A stretch of 64,000 nucleotides of DNA. Origin: Elymus sibiricus (lineage: Eukaryota; Streptophyta; Magnoliopsida; Poales; Poaceae). The stretch spans positions 201,556,195 through 201,620,194 of the forward strand of contig CM077664.1 in assembly GCA_039707655.1 (NCBI GenBank), read 5' to 3'. Under the pieces are notes generated by a model, which was not told the DNA's origin, ran no database searches, and saw only the letters and a program-made list of their open reading frames with translations. Made by a program: the position numbers and the translations under genes. Shown in pieces: positions 9,632 to 21,345 of this stretch (positions are counted from its first letter, which is position 1; each line of letters begins with the position of its first letter).

Positions 9632-11099
9632 CTAATAGTGAATAAACAATGTCGCAAGATCAACAATTCTCTTGATTGGGAATGATTAATACATACTGAG
9701 ATCTCAATTGTTGCACTCAGTCATGGTGAAAAGGAAGTAACAAACTAATTTTTGATCAAAAGGCATTCCAGTCTTGATTTGTTAGCATTCTTAACAATGC
9801 TTAAAAAAATTCTTCATCATCACACACATAGACCAACAATTTCTCACCCTTCACAATTTATGGAAGATGGCCTCACAATATGACCTGCAGCATTTTTGTA
9901 CCAGTAGACAGATGGAGAAGGTACATTAAATACAAAGAAACAACTGGTACCCAACCCAAAAACATAAAAGATGGATAGTAAGTTGTCCAGATATCATAGT
10001 TTGTTATCTAAAAGGAAAAGCGATGTCAAATAAATAGAGATCTTTCCATACAAAGAGTGGAACCTGTTAGCAAGGCTGGTATCTGAGATTTTACATATAT
10101 GTTATCTAGAAGACATCACCTTAGATCTAAAAAAAGAATTCATGCGTGCTACAAATAGCATTTGACTGCAAGCTAGAAAAATATAGTAGTTTCAGCAGGG
10201 TAGATCATATTAAGGGACTGAAAACTACAATGCTTGCAGGATAAATTTCTATTGTTAATCAAAACGGAACTGCAAATTCAGAAATATGTTCGCTTGCATA
10301 CTGACTGACTGCTCCACCTAAATTCAATGATAACTGGTGACCAAAACAGAGCATATTATTTTCATCAACTTCATCTATCACCCCACAAAGTCCCAGAAAA
10401 GATGCAAGAAGGATGACTTGCCCATAAATCACTATCTATTTTTGAAATTCTCAAGTAGCAAGCAAATAAATATCGTGGATACTGCCAACTGACTCCGTCG
10501 ATATGAATTATGTTGTCCTCGATCAAATACATCGGATTGGATAGCCGCAGCACCAATCCTCAAAATTCAATATGACACATCAGCTTAGATACCCGCAGCA
10601 CCAATCCTGAAAAAATGATTAATTTCAAAGGCAAACACTCATAGAAGGTTATATATGCATACTATAGAGGTTCGACAGTTTCATGCCAGTTCAGCACCAG
10701 GAACCAGACATAGACACAAATCTGACCAGAAAACCAGAGATGAACCAAAAAAAAAACAAAAAAACAAATACACGCTTCAGTCACCGAAGGGCCGGCGCAC
10801 AACACTTCAAACACATAGGAATCGGGCTAGCATAGCCACTTTAATTTCTCTATATATTTTTAGGTTTGACATCACAGCTTCTGACTCCCAGCGCCGTCAC
10901 TGCCTCCGTCCATTTGTTTCGATCCTGTGGACCATGTCTTAGTTACTAATCTTAGCTTGTACTCGAACTCTCCATTTGTGAAAAGGTGAGCCGAGAGCCT
11001 TTTGGTAAATTTTTTTTTTTAAAATGGTGGTAGTCTTGACAGTAATTTACTTCATGTTTTACTTCTTGTTCTCTTCTTTAATTTTTCACGGGTAATAAT
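9632..11099. other. AT-rich intergenic stretch
   Basis: No supported gene. A short duplicated phrase, CCGCAGCACCAATCCT, occurs near 10543 and again near 10590. If the exon at 9314-9631 is real, its upstream exons and promoter should be here on the minus strand. Confidence 0.4.
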
Positions 11100-11670
11100 T
11101 TCACAAGCCAGGCTGCTAAGCCCGCGTGCACCGGGTACACCCACATGCCCGTGCGCCTGATGCGGGCGTTGGCCCTTGCCTGCCCAAACATGTTTGCATA
11201 GGCCTCGCGCGAGAGGTATCTGGCAAACTTCGACGAGCGCAGGCCAGCAACCGAACAAGCCGCGGCGATGGCCACCCCAAACAAACGCACAAACTGGACC
11301 CATAAACCAACAACCTAATGCCCAGAGGGAACAAAGGAAATCTAGGAAGAAGGGAAACCAAAAGGGAAAGAAATGGCAAACGTGCGAGGACAAAAACCAT
11401 ATGGCTCGCAGGACGAAAGACCTCTTCAACGCGGGCTTCATCCCCTGGTTCTAGGAGGCTGCCGTCAACTTTCTCGAAAGGCTCACCGCCGTTGTAAAGC
11501 TGGCGCTCGACCATGCCGCACGCCTTCGGACCACGCACCTAGGGAACGTGCTGCCTGCCGCCATCACCGGCCTCCATGCCGATGACCTCTCCCATGCACT
11601 GGCGGCGATGTGGCTGCCCGCCGTTGAACTGGAGGACGCCCGCCTCAAGGTCCCGCTGGCTGCCAGCTAA
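11100..11670 (+). pseudogene. Broken GC-rich coding relic, family unknown
   Basis: Plus-strand reading gives coding-like stretches interrupted by stops. One near 11144 includes MPVRLMRALALACPNMF, and another from about 11412 to 11670 includes FLERLTAVVKLALDHAARL and ends in a TAA. The second stretch has alternating Leu/Ala helix-like composition and high GC at third positions, as in grass genes. At least two in-frame TAG codons and one TAA, together with A-rich sequence at 11270-11400, break the frame. I do not recognise the protein family. Confidence 0.4.
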
Positions 11671-11689
11671 GTCAAGCCAGTGTGCGCGA

Positions 11690-12430
11690 CGTCCTTCGTG
11701 CGGCAAAAAACAACAAACTTATATGAAAATGCGGCCGTCTTAAGAAAAAGAAACGGTAACGATAACTCCCGAACGTACCTCATTTTTACCTGTCCTCCCG
11801 AACGTCCCCTACATCGTTGGATCAAAACACGAATCACAACGCACGTGAAACCAGCCACTCAGCATTTTCTTTTCGTTCGGAAAAGGAGGGGCCGGTCGCG
11901 AACACTTCTTCCTTATCCATTCCTCTCCTCCCACCAACGCCACCAGAAAGCTCACCGCCACTGCGACGAGGCTCCCTGTCGCCGGCGACGAAGAGGCCAT
12001 GCGCCGGGGATGAGGCTGGTTTCGCGTGCATGTGGAGGGCAGCGGGGAGGCGAGGGGCGAGGCAGCGGAGGCGAGGAGCGGCGGCGGAGGTGAGGCGGGC
12101 GGCGGTGGACGCGAGGCAGGCTGCTCCGTCCTTGAGGCGTTGTGGTTTGGAGCCATGGGGGAGGAGGCGGCCGCTCGTCGGAACAGCGGCTCATCGGGGA
12201 GCGCACGAGGAGCAGCCGAGCGCGCGGCGCGGCCTCCGTCGGTCCATGACGCCCTCAGGCCCGGGGCCAGAGGAACGGCTGGGGTGCAGAGGCGAGCGGG
12301 CACGATCCCCTCCGGCGTCACGGCATCCATGTCCTTCGGCCGAGGAGGGTGCTACAGGCGCAGCGGCACGTCGTGCACCACCGGCCGCTGTAGGTCAGGC
12401 TACTGTACTGATTCCCGGTGTCTGTATGTA
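11690..12430. other. Region with GC-rich open frames, no supported gene
   Basis: From about 11940 to 12400 the sequence is GC-rich, with overlapping open frames on both strands encoding low-complexity Ala/Arg/Gly/Pro products. No domain, start context or splice structure makes one frame better than another. Confidence 0.4.
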
Positions 12431-12546
12431 CTATGTACATCTATCATGTGTATTTGATTTTGTGGGAATTCTCGGTTCAAGAGGCTCCTACAAATCACAG
12501 ATCGAGATACGAGCGTGGCCATAGCTGAAATGCTCTGTTTCGGCTC

Positions 12547-12606
12547 AAGTTCAGTTTATCTGAACTATGGCAAAAGTTCAGTTCAATTCATCTGAACTAT
12601 GTCAAT
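12547..12606. repeat. Short tandem duplication (AAGTTCAG...TCTGAACTATG)
   Basis: Two adjacent copies of an approximately 27-33 bp unit contain AAGTTCAGTT and ATCTGAACTATG. Each unit has small inverted halves (GTTCAG/CTGAAC). Confidence 0.6.
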
Positions 12607-12766
12607 TTCACTTATCATCTTATGAATCTTTATATGTGTTCACCTCAGGTTCAGTTTATGATAGATACATTTGTATACATTTTCTCTCGGATTACTCATT
12701 TGTACATGCTTCCGTTTATAGCTTGCATCTTACTACAAATGTACTTGGTGTAACATGTGATGGCCT

Positions 12767-12864
12767 GTACTTAAATTCTCTAATGTGGCCGGGGTGGGAG
12801 TACTTAAATTCTCTAATGTGTACCTGATCTGGCCGGGCTGGGAGTACTTAAATTCTCTAATGTG
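12767..12864. repeat. Minisatellite, three copies of a 21-bp core
   Basis: GTACTTAAATTCTCTAATGTG occurs at 12767, 12800 and 12844, separated by GGCCGGG(G/C)TGGGA spacers. The spacing of 33 and 44 bp reflects an 11-bp insertion in the second spacer. Confidence 0.85.
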
Positions 12865-12952
12865 TCAATTAATTGCTGCAAATCTGCAAAGCGGCGCAGG
12901 ACTACCATTGCTTTCATCTTTTGGTTATTAACATGTCAAGCAGTAGTTGCAG

Positions 12953-13132
12953 GAGTTCGTGGCGGCTCTGAGGCCAGAGGGGCTCCGACGACGCGGGTGG
13001 TGGTGGTGGACGCACGACGCGGGCCTGCTGCCCATGGGGACCCTCGCCGTCGTTCCGTGCTCGCCGTCCACCACGGCCGCGTCCCTCACGCGCCTCCGCA
13101 ATGAAGACGGCACGTCCTCGTCCTTGCCGTAT
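12953..13132 (+). other. Exon-like block with exact splice borders
   Basis: A 180-nt block is open for exactly 60 codons. It is preceded by a strong acceptor (TAGTTGCAG) and followed by a strong donor (GTAAGG). It encodes a peptide that starts EFVAALRPEGLRRR and ends SSLPY. GC content is far above the AT-rich flanks, as expected of a grass coding exon or a captured exon. Neighbouring exons and the family were not recognised. Confidence 0.4.
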
Positions 13133-13489
13133 GTAAGGGTTGGAGCTGCTGCGCCTTCTTCCTCATCTTCTTCTCTAATCAAGCCATACATCCACGCGCT
13201 CTCTCGCCGGAGGTATGAAGCAAATCCCGATCTATCGTGCTAGGCTTTTTTCTGTTTTTGAGGCGATTCTGGTATGGTGTCAACGATGGCAAACTCGAGC
13301 TGGATGATGGAGGGCGTGGCTTGGGATTTTTGAGCCATCAGGATCAGTATGTGGTATGATGTGGTTGAATTGAGGATATGGTGAGATGGATCTTTTTTTA
13401 GCTTGGTCACACTTGCTGGTGGAGTAGATGCATCATATTTGTAGGGAGAAGTAGTTGTAATTTTGTTTGATGATGTTTGTATGTGGTTA

Positions 13490-15610
13490 TTTTCTCTGAT
13501 TTAAACATATGTTTTTGCGATGGCAACAAGGACAAATTGCCACCAAACTAGAGATATAGTTTTTTGAAAACTATGATGTGTTTTTTCCATGGCGACTTAA
13601 CATGTATTGGCGTGGTAAATTTGGGACCATGGGCACATGGAAAATTAACAATTGCTCTTCTCTAAAACATGGCAATTTTTGAAAGTTTCTAAAACATGGC
13701 AAACTTACCATCCTTCAAATAGTTTGCCACCATTTTTTTAAATGGATATTATTTTCATTTTTATTTTTTCCTTCAAACTTACTACATGGACCATGGCAAA
13801 ATTAGTTTATGGATCATGGAAAATTTAATTCAAGAACCATGGCAAAATTATTTTGTCTTATCATTGCCGAATTATATTTACATAAATGACAATTTTCTTT
13901 TAAGTTTTGACATGGCAAGATTAACTCAAGTCCCATGTTTAAATTTGCGATGCTTTTAGACATCCCTAAAATTGCCATGACAAACGGTGAGTAAAACATG
14001 GCAAATTTGCCATCCTTCAAATAGTTTGCCATGGAAACACAACGTATGTTGCCATGCAGACTCAACTTCTGTTGCCATGCATTTAATGATTGGATTAGTT
14101 GCCACGAGTATCTCGATTGAGTTCATGCATCATCATGTCAATTTTAGAAATCGTGTAATAGTTACACGACAAATTTGATTTGTACAACATGACAACTTTG
14201 TGTAAATGAATGGAGTGATCACATGACATTATTAGGCGTAATTGTGTTATATAGAATTTTTTTATGGCATTTTTGCCATGATTGTAGGGAATAGACAACG
14301 TTTGGTCATATGACTTTTGTGGACAACTATTTTAGATATTGTACGGCGACATTTAGAATTTAGAATTTATGGAAAGCTTAAATTATGTTTACGCCATTTT
14401 TTTGGAAACTCAAAATTATGTCGTCATGGCAACTTGTCGTGCCAAATTACATTATTTCTTGCCATGGAGGAGAAATCATAATATGTTGCCATGGAAACAC
14501 AAAGTATGTTACCATGCAGACTCAACTTCTGTTGCCATGCCAAATTTAATTATCTACTTTGCCATACCAACTTTTACTTTTTTTTTTGCCATGGCAAAAA
14601 AATACCTTTATTGCCATGGCAACTTTACTTTTAAATACATGGCAATTTAACTTTAACATAATGGCAATTTTTACTCTACTTTGCCATGTCAATTTTTTTT
14701 TTGCCATGGCAAAAAACTTACCTTTGTTGCCATGGCAATTTTTTACTCCTTAATGCATGGCAATTTTACTTTTAACATACATGGCAATTTTCACTCTAAA
14801 CGCTCATGGCAAAAATAACTTTTTCTGACCATTGCAAATTTACTTTAATGGACCATGGCAAAATTCCTTTTAAATTGCCATGCCAAAAACAAAATAACTC
14901 TTCTGACGTATGTATTAGCCATGGCAATTTTATCTTTATTGTCATGGCAATTTTTTATTTAACGTACATGGCAAATTTATTTCTATGGAGCATGGCAAGT
15001 TTTACTTCTATGGAGCATGGCAAGTTTTACTCTTTTTTTACTATGCCAAAAATACATTACACCCATGGCAAATTTTGACTTTCCCACCGCAACCTTTTTT
15101 TAAGAATATGGCAATTTTACTTTGTAGCATGGTAATTTTACTTTTATTTCCCATTGCATTTTTACTTTCTTCGACCATGGCAAAATTTAACCTTTTTATT
15201 TCCATGGCAATTTTACCTTTACTCCCATGGCAATTTTTATTTAACATTCATGGCAAATTTACTTTTTGTCACTAATGGCAATTATACTTCTATGGAGCAT
15301 GGCAAGTTTTTACTTTTTTTAGCCATAGCAAAAATACATCACATCCACGGCAAATTTGTGCTATTGCATAAAAAAGATCTTTTTGGACCATGGCAAAATT
15401 ACTTTTCTTTTGTGCTATTGCATAAAAAAGATCTTTTTTGACCATGGCAAAATTTGCTTTTATAAAGATGATGGCAATTGTTTGGTTTGAAACCATTGGG
15501 ATTTTTTATAGTATTATCTTGTTTTTCATTTTTCTATCTATTGCGACAAATTTATTTTTGGGCCATTTCAATCTTTTACAAAGTATGGCAAAACTGGCCT
15601 TTATTATTCA
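13490..15610. repeat. Degenerate array of the palindromic motif TTGCCATGGCAA
   Basis: Over about 2.1 kb, dozens of copies of CATGGCAA, TTGCCATG or the full palindrome TTGCCATGGCAA are separated by T-rich spacers such as TTTTACTTTT, mostly 20-45 bp apart. Copies occur in both orientations and are densest from about 14400 to 15480. Open frames crossing it encode low-complexity peptides and are not genes. The array type is unidentified; a sub-terminal or internal repeat of a DNA transposon is possible. Confidence 0.8.
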
Positions 15611-15619
15611 CAACCGAAA

Positions 15620-17060
15620 GTGGACATCTTTAGTCACAGTAATTTTTGAAGAAACTGGGCTTTATTTTTCCTTTTATTCAACGAAAAAAGGCCTGGTGGG
15701 ATGGTGTCCGGACTGGGCTTTTGACCGTTCCTAGCCAGCGTGGCGTTCGGGACGGGGGTTGTTTGGATCGAACAGAAACGTTCGTCTCGGGGGAGCTGTT
15801 GTACCGAACGATCGGTGGTTATCGGGGTCCAAAAGAAAACGCCCATGAAACAGACCGCCTCGCCATACACCGGCTAGCACAAGCAAGGCTCGGTAGTCGA
15901 ATCCGTTAAACGTCAAGAGAACGCCGAGCCGGGCGCACACGCATACCCATGGCAAACAGAATGGCAGGCCGGCTTCACCATCGCCTCACCGCCGCCAAAG
16001 AAGGTGGAGACCGAATGAACACTGGCGGAGGCATGCTCGGACCGCGCTGGCGCGGCGGTGAGCTCGCGGGCGGCCGGCACGACCTGCCTGTCACGACCGA
16101 ACCAGCCCGACGCGGCGCGAAAGCACCGACATGAGGGTTAGGCTGGACCGTTGCGCGCGAGCCGACGTCGCGGGTGGCACGTACGACCCGGCTGTCGCGA
16201 CCGCACCAGCCCAGCGCGGGGCAAAGGCCGTCGATAGGCGGGTCCGTGGCCTGCTGCGCACGGGCAGCGTGCGGGATGCCACGGCCAACGCCGCTGGGGC
16301 GGTGTCTTTTTCTTGGCCTACCGATTCTTTTTTCTCAACCCGGCTGAGAGTTTTGCGCAAGCGAGGCAAGCCAGCTGGGACCAAAGGGTGCCAACGCCAA
16401 CGGTGCTGATAGCCGGCCACTACGCGATACCGGCGCTGCGGATGCAACGCTCGGACCAGCCGGCGCTGCAGGCGCAATGCAGACCCCTGGCCGGCCTGAC
16501 TGGCTCGCCCCACGTGCCCCGGTTCATGCAAGTGTGACACACGCCCCCACACGCGAGCCAGCGCAGGCGGGCGCGGCGCACGCCCCACCTGTGGCGACCG
16601 GACCAGCCCTGCGTGGGACGGGGACGCCGACAGGCAGGTCCAGCTCACCCATTGGGCGCGAGAAAACACGCAAAAAGGCCATCGCACGCGCGCCCTCCAC
16701 TGCCCAATGACGGTGGCCCAGGGTCCACCCGTCATGGACCGCGGAGGCGGGTCTCCTGGGCGCATTCCGTCCGGGAAGATCGAACAACGCGGGGAGCCCC
16801 CGAGAGGCCATCATGGCACGCGAGCCGGAACAGACAGTGCGGAGGCTCTCTTCGCCCTCGAAGCTCCCCAAGAGGCGGGTACTCCAGCATCTTTTATAGG
16901 AGTAATGATACACACGTCGTGCGTATTCGAGAAAAAAATATGAAGCAACATAAACATCAACGATTAGATTCAACAACTATTAGAGACATCAAAGAGGTGT
17001 ATTGCAACAAACAGGAATGCCAAGCAAATATACAAGAAGAATGAACCTTTTCAGGAAATT
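15620..17060. other. GC-rich intergenic region, no supported gene
   Basis: Open frames on both strands (longest on the minus strand, 16091-16765) lack any recognisable domain. They alternate between frames, as expected of GC-rich repetitive DNA. A dispersed repeat inside is listed separately. From about 16890 the sequence becomes AT-rich. Confidence 0.45.
16078..16645. repeat. Three dispersed copies of a 50-60 bp GC-rich unit
   Basis: Copies near 16078-16125, 16180-16245 and 16575-16645 share the order CTGT(C/G)(A/G)CGACCG, ACCAGCCC, GCG and GCC/GAC phrases, ending in GGGTCC-like or AGGTCC-like sequence in two of them. They are diverged and not tandem. Confidence 0.5.
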
Positions 17061-17630
17061 TTTTGGGGATTTTCAGCAAATATACTGCTTTGTTTATTGA
17101 TATTGTTTGTCACATGTACAAAACACAACGCCAGGGGGGATGCCCCCTTTCCTGGTTCGGTGTGGGGCACAAATTCGCTCAAGATCTATCTCTACGAGAT
17201 GATTATTTTACTTAGGTTCGAGCCGCTGAGAAGCGTAACACCCTACGTCCTAGATTTATCACTAGGAAACGAGCTCTAACGTATTGGAGTGAACTCTCTG
17301 GGAGTCGAACCCCTATATACGTAGCTTGGGCCTCCTTTTATCGGCGAAGGGGTCGCCACAGTAGCTACAATATAGTGGGTACAGTGTTGGTACAGTGGAA
17401 TACCTGCCACATTAAATGCGGGGGTATGTCACTGTGGGCTTCACTCCTGTCTCCAAGTAATTGCAGCTAAGTAACTTAGGCATGAACTAGTGGTTTCCTA
17501 GTAGTTGCAAGGAACTTGACTAGAAGTAGACTAGAGCTGTACATACAGGTACGTGGTAGTTTCTTAGTGTAGATAGGAAGGTGCTCTGCACTTACGTGGT
17601 GGTAGTCATGTAAGTTCCATTCCCAGGTCC

Positions 17631-17638
17631 TATAAAAG
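17631..17638 (+). promoter_or_regulatory. TATA box in Copia LTR
   Basis: TATAAAAG lies about 220 bp before the LTR end, a usual position for the LTR promoter. Confidence 0.55.
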
Positions 17639-17861
17639 GATCCCAAGTCCTTCATATGAAAATCAGGCCATTCGAATACAAAGCAATCAAGCCTCAAGTG
17701 CTCTGTACTAGTACGTGTGGCTCTGTGCTAAACCGGTTGTGTACAAGCAAACTTCAGCTAGTAACTCCAACTCACGTATGTGTGTGTGTCCAACTCGTGT
17801 ACACTAGCGTCCGCTCTTTATTTTGTAACACGAGTGCTAGCTAATAGTTTGGGCTAACAAT

Positions 17862-17873
17862 TGGCATCAGAGC
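17862..17873 (+). promoter_or_regulatory. Primer-binding site (initiator-Met type)
   Basis: TGGCATCAGAGC lies two bases after the LTR end. It differs by one base from the common TGGTATCAGAGC. Confidence 0.75.
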
Positions 17874-17881
17874 TCCAGGTT

Positions 17882-18545
17882 ATGCCGAAGCATATGCCGA
17901 AGGACGGCGTCGCCGGCGATGACTCCAAGACCGCCGAACAAAGATCGACTGAGGAGGCGCGCGCGGCCGGCGCGCTCGCGCTGCGAGGCAGGCCGGAAGG
18001 CGATCTGGGTGTGCCACGCTCCGTGCTCGACGTGGGTTTGTCCAGCACCTCCTTCCCTCTCATCACACGGACCAACTATCCCAGTTGGTCGCTCCTGATG
18101 AAGGTCATCATGGAGGCGCGGCATATGTGGAAAGCCGTGGAAACCGGCGATGTAGAGTACGAAGAGGACCGGCTGGCGATGGAGGCAATCCTGTGCTCCA
18201 TCCCACCGGAGATGGTGCCCACCCTTGGAGCCAAGAAGACGGCCAAGGAAGCGTGGGACACCATCAAGGTTCTGCCCATCGGCGTAGAGCGCGTACGGGA
18301 GTCGAAGGCTCAGACCTTGCGCCTCTAGTACGAGGAGATTCGGTTCAAGGTCGGTGAACAAGTCGACGACTTTGCCATGCGGCTACAGGGCCTCGTCAAC
18401 GAGCTCGTAACGCTGGGAGATCCCATCGACGACAAGACGATGCTCCTCAAGTTCCTCTGCGTCATCCCTAGGCAGTACAAGCAACTGGCCTAGTCCATCG
18501 AGAGCTTGGTGGATCTCTCCACCATGATAATCAAGGAGCCGGTAG
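17882..18545 (+). pseudogene. Copia gag, two stop codons, truncated
   Basis: The frame encodes a Copia gag. SFPLITRTNYPSWSLLMKV is the N-terminal gag motif, followed by the helical region with AKEAWDTIKVL and then VDDFAMRLQGLVNELVTLGD. In-frame TAG codons at 18326-18328 and 18491-18493 interrupt it, each where the family usually has Gln. The zinc knuckle and all of pol are missing because the element ends at about 18546. Confidence 0.8.
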
Positions 18546-18546
18546 G

Positions 18547-19559
18547 TGATGTCCTGCAAGTGCACAGGGCTGTTGTAGCACTTTTGTGATAAGTAAAGTG
18601 TCGAACCCACAGGGAGCAGATAGGAAGGCACCACAAACCCCGCAACCACGTTGTCAATTCACGCAGCTACGTACGCACCCAAACCGGAGTTTGGAAATAG
18701 TCTACTCTATAAGTTGCTAGGGAAACTAGATAAAAAGGGTATTTAACTACACTAAGAAATAGAAGGTAAAAACAGTAATAAAAATATACTACGTTAGTGA
18801 TGAAGGTGCTTGAGTAGTAAAGTGTTCTCTAGGACTCTGAAGTCATTACCACAAATATGACCTGTGCAACTAGTGTGGAGCAAACGCTCTCTTTCGTATA
18901 CCCTATCCACTCTTCATATGCATAAGTGGGCAGTCCCCGGTACAGAACATGTTCTACTCTAACGTAGACTTCATGCCACATACGCCACAAACCGTTGCTT
19001 CCCCAAGCCGGTTATCACAAACGGTCAATTAAGGGTTTCCCCGTGGACGCAGCCAGATATGGGTTTACCTGAACTCCCCTATCAACTTGCAAAGACTAGG
19101 CCTTGAGGTTTTACTGTCACCTCAAATTCCCTCAACAACCTAACCCATACAGCGACAGTAGTTCCTCCACGACCAATCATGGCAAAAGTGCGAGCGAGGC
19201 CTCCTCTCAAAACTCACGAGAATACTAACTTCAATATGAACAAGGGCATATTGGATCACTTGTGAATCAAAAATGATTCTAATCATAAAGCAGTTCATCT
19301 GTATCCTTGAGAACAAATACAACTACTCAAACAAGTCACTGGTACACATGGAGGAGAGGGTCAAGTTACAAGCCGGCATCAAGCCGGCGAAGGGAGGAGA
19401 CATGGTGGTGATGATGATGGCGGCGGCGGCGCGGTCAAGATGATGGTGGTGATGGCGCCGACGCGGTAGAGAGGGCACCGGCCCGAAGGCCGGTGCTCGC
19501 ATGGTGGAGCCTCCTCCTCTTCCTCTTGATCTTGTCCCTTCCTCTATGGTGGTGATGGA
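18547..19559 (-). repeat. LTR fragment of an unidentified retrotransposon
   Basis: The fragment starts TGATGTCCTGCAAGTGCACA and contains AAGTGTCGAACCCACAGGGA. By recollection this is typical of the end region of a Triticeae LTR lying in reverse orientation. It ends at LTR A. A (GATGATG)-rich and GC-rich patch lies at 19400-19480. No coding content. Confidence 0.45.
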
Positions 19560-21128
19560 TGATACGTCTCCAACGTATCTATAATTTTTGATTGTTTCAT
19601 GCTATTATATTATCAATCTTGGATGCATTATATGCAATTATATGCTATTTATATTATTTTTTGGGACTAACCTATTAACCCAGTGCCTAGTGTCAATTCT
19701 TGTTTTTCTTGCTTGTTTTTCGCTTTTCAGAAAATCAATACCAAATAAAGTCCAAACAGAAAAAAAATCTTTAGATTAATTTTTTCTGGACCAGAAGGGA
19801 CCCTTGAAGCTTCGGGAGGAGGCCAGAAGATATACGAGAGAGCCACAAGCTCGAGGGGCGCGCACTAGGGGGTAGGCGCGCCCCCTGAGCTTGTGGGCCC
19901 CACGCAGCTCCGTTTGACCTAATTCCAAGCCTATAAATTCCCATATATTCCCAAACCAACAGAACGCAAGACGATATAACTTTTTCGCCGCCGCAAGCTT
20001 CTGTTCTTCCGCGATCCCATCTGGAGGCCTTTTCCGGTAATCTACCAGAGGGGGAATCGATCACGGAGGGCTTCTACATCAACCTTGCTGCCCTTCCGAT
20101 GATGTGTGAGTAGTTCACCACAGACCTACGGGTCCATAACTAGTAGCTAGATGGCTTCTTCTCTCTCTTTGATCTTCAATACAATGTTCTCCTCGATCTC
20201 TTTGGAGTTCTATCCGATGTAATCTTCTTTTGCGGTGTGTTTGTTGGGATCCGATGAATTGCAGATTTATGATCAGATTATTCATTGAAAGTAATTGAGT
20301 CTTTTCTGAACTTTATTATGCATGATTGTTATAGCTTGGTATTTCTCTCCGATCTATCTATTTGGTTTGGCCAACTAGATTGATTTATCTTCAGTGGGAG
20401 AGGTGCTTTGTAATGGGTTCAATCTTGCGGTGTTCTATATTCCAGTGACAAAGTAGGGGACAAGACACATATTTGTATTGTTGCCATTAAGGATAAAACG
20501 ATGGGGTCTATTCATATTGATTGAGTTTACTTTGTCTACATCATGTCATCTTGCTTAAAGTGTTACTCTATTTGTCATAAACTTAATACCATAGATGCAT
20601 GCTGGATAACGGTCGATTGGTGGAGTAATAATAGTAGATGCAGGAAGGAGTCGGTCTACTTGTCATGGACGTGATGCCTATATACATGATCATTGCCATG
20701 AATAATGTCATAACTATGCGCTTTTCTATCAATTGCCCAACAATAGTTTGTTTACCCACCGTATGCTATGTGTTCTAGAGAGAAGCCTCTAGTGAAAACC
20801 ATGGCCCCTGGGTCTACTTTAAACATATTAAAAAACCTAAAAATACCTTGCTGCAATTTATTTACTTTTCTTTTGTTATGCAATTTATACTTTTGCCTAT
20901 ACAAGATTTAATCCTTGCAAGTAACGAGTTCAAGGGGATTGACAACCCTCTTGCACGCGTTGGGTGCAAATATTTGCTTTTGTGTGTGCAGGTGTTGTTC
21001 ACGAGGCTTTGCGTGATTCTCCTATTGGTTCGATAAACCTTGGTTCTCACCGAGGGAAATACTTATCTCTACTGTACTGCTTCACCCTTCCTCTTCGGGG
21101 AAAATCCCAACGCAGCTCACAAGTAGCA
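19560..21128 (+). repeat. LTR A (5' LTR of element X)
   Basis: The 1569-bp LTR starts TGATACGTCTCCAACG and ends CAAGTAGCA. It includes CCTATAAATTC near 19930, a probable TATA box. It aligns along its length with LTRs B, C, D and E but differs clearly from B/E and C/D in the segment 19790-19960. Confidence 0.9.
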
Positions 21129-21139
21129 GAAAGAGTTTC

Positions 21140-21157
21140 TGGCGCCGTTGTCGGGGA
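21140..21157 (+). promoter_or_regulatory. Primer-binding site of element X (tRNA-Asp type)
   Basis: TGGCGCCGTTGTCGGGGA lies 11 bases after LTR A. This matches the 3' end of plant tRNA-Asp with one mismatch, the primer commonly used by Athila-type elements. Confidence 0.8.
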
Positions 21158-21345
21158 GACATCATCAAAACCTATCAAGTACCTTCACTCAAACTATCAT
21201 CTACTTGCTCTACTTTTTATTTGCCTCTCTTTTTCATATCCCTCCACTTCTCTAAAAATATCAAAAATATTTTGTTTGCTAGCTTTGCTGGTGTTGCCAT
21301 GTGCCTTCTATTTGCTTGCATCTTCGCTTGCTAAAAATTATTGAT

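Larger units (their letters stand above)
17370..18546 (+). mobile_element. Truncated Copia retrotransposon (5' LTR part plus gag)
   Basis: An LTR end (GGGCTAACA at 17851-17859) is followed by an initiator-Met-type primer site and then a Copia gag. The LTR left border could not be fixed; a TATA box lies at 17631-17638. Everything after the middle of gag is missing. Another LTR fragment begins at 18547. The segment 17064-17370 may be a piece of yet another LTR. Confidence 0.7.

Noticed and set aside
11050..11100. Resemblance to the MATH gene leader near 270-320 (TACTTCTTGTTCTCT and GGTAAT phrases)
   Set aside because: About 25 bases of T-rich similarity, too short and too simple to claim a duplicated promoter.
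11809..12524. Open frames of 140-235 codons on both strands
   Set aside because: GC-rich composition explains them; several overlap on opposite strands and none has a recognisable motif.
13490..15610. CRISPR-like or coding interpretation of the CATGGCAA array
   Set aside because: Units are degenerate, spacers are T-rich and of variable length, the palindrome occurs in both orientations, and the genome is a plant's. Peptides from it are low complexity.
11690..15960. A single large Mutator-like element bounded by similar ends
   Set aside because: Only short phrases such as CCCGAACG recur near the two ends; no convincing terminal inverted repeat or target duplication was found.
16091..16765. 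A 224-codon minus-strand frame
   Set aside because: Low-complexity Arg/Ala/Pro content, overlapping frames on the other strand, and internal repeat units.
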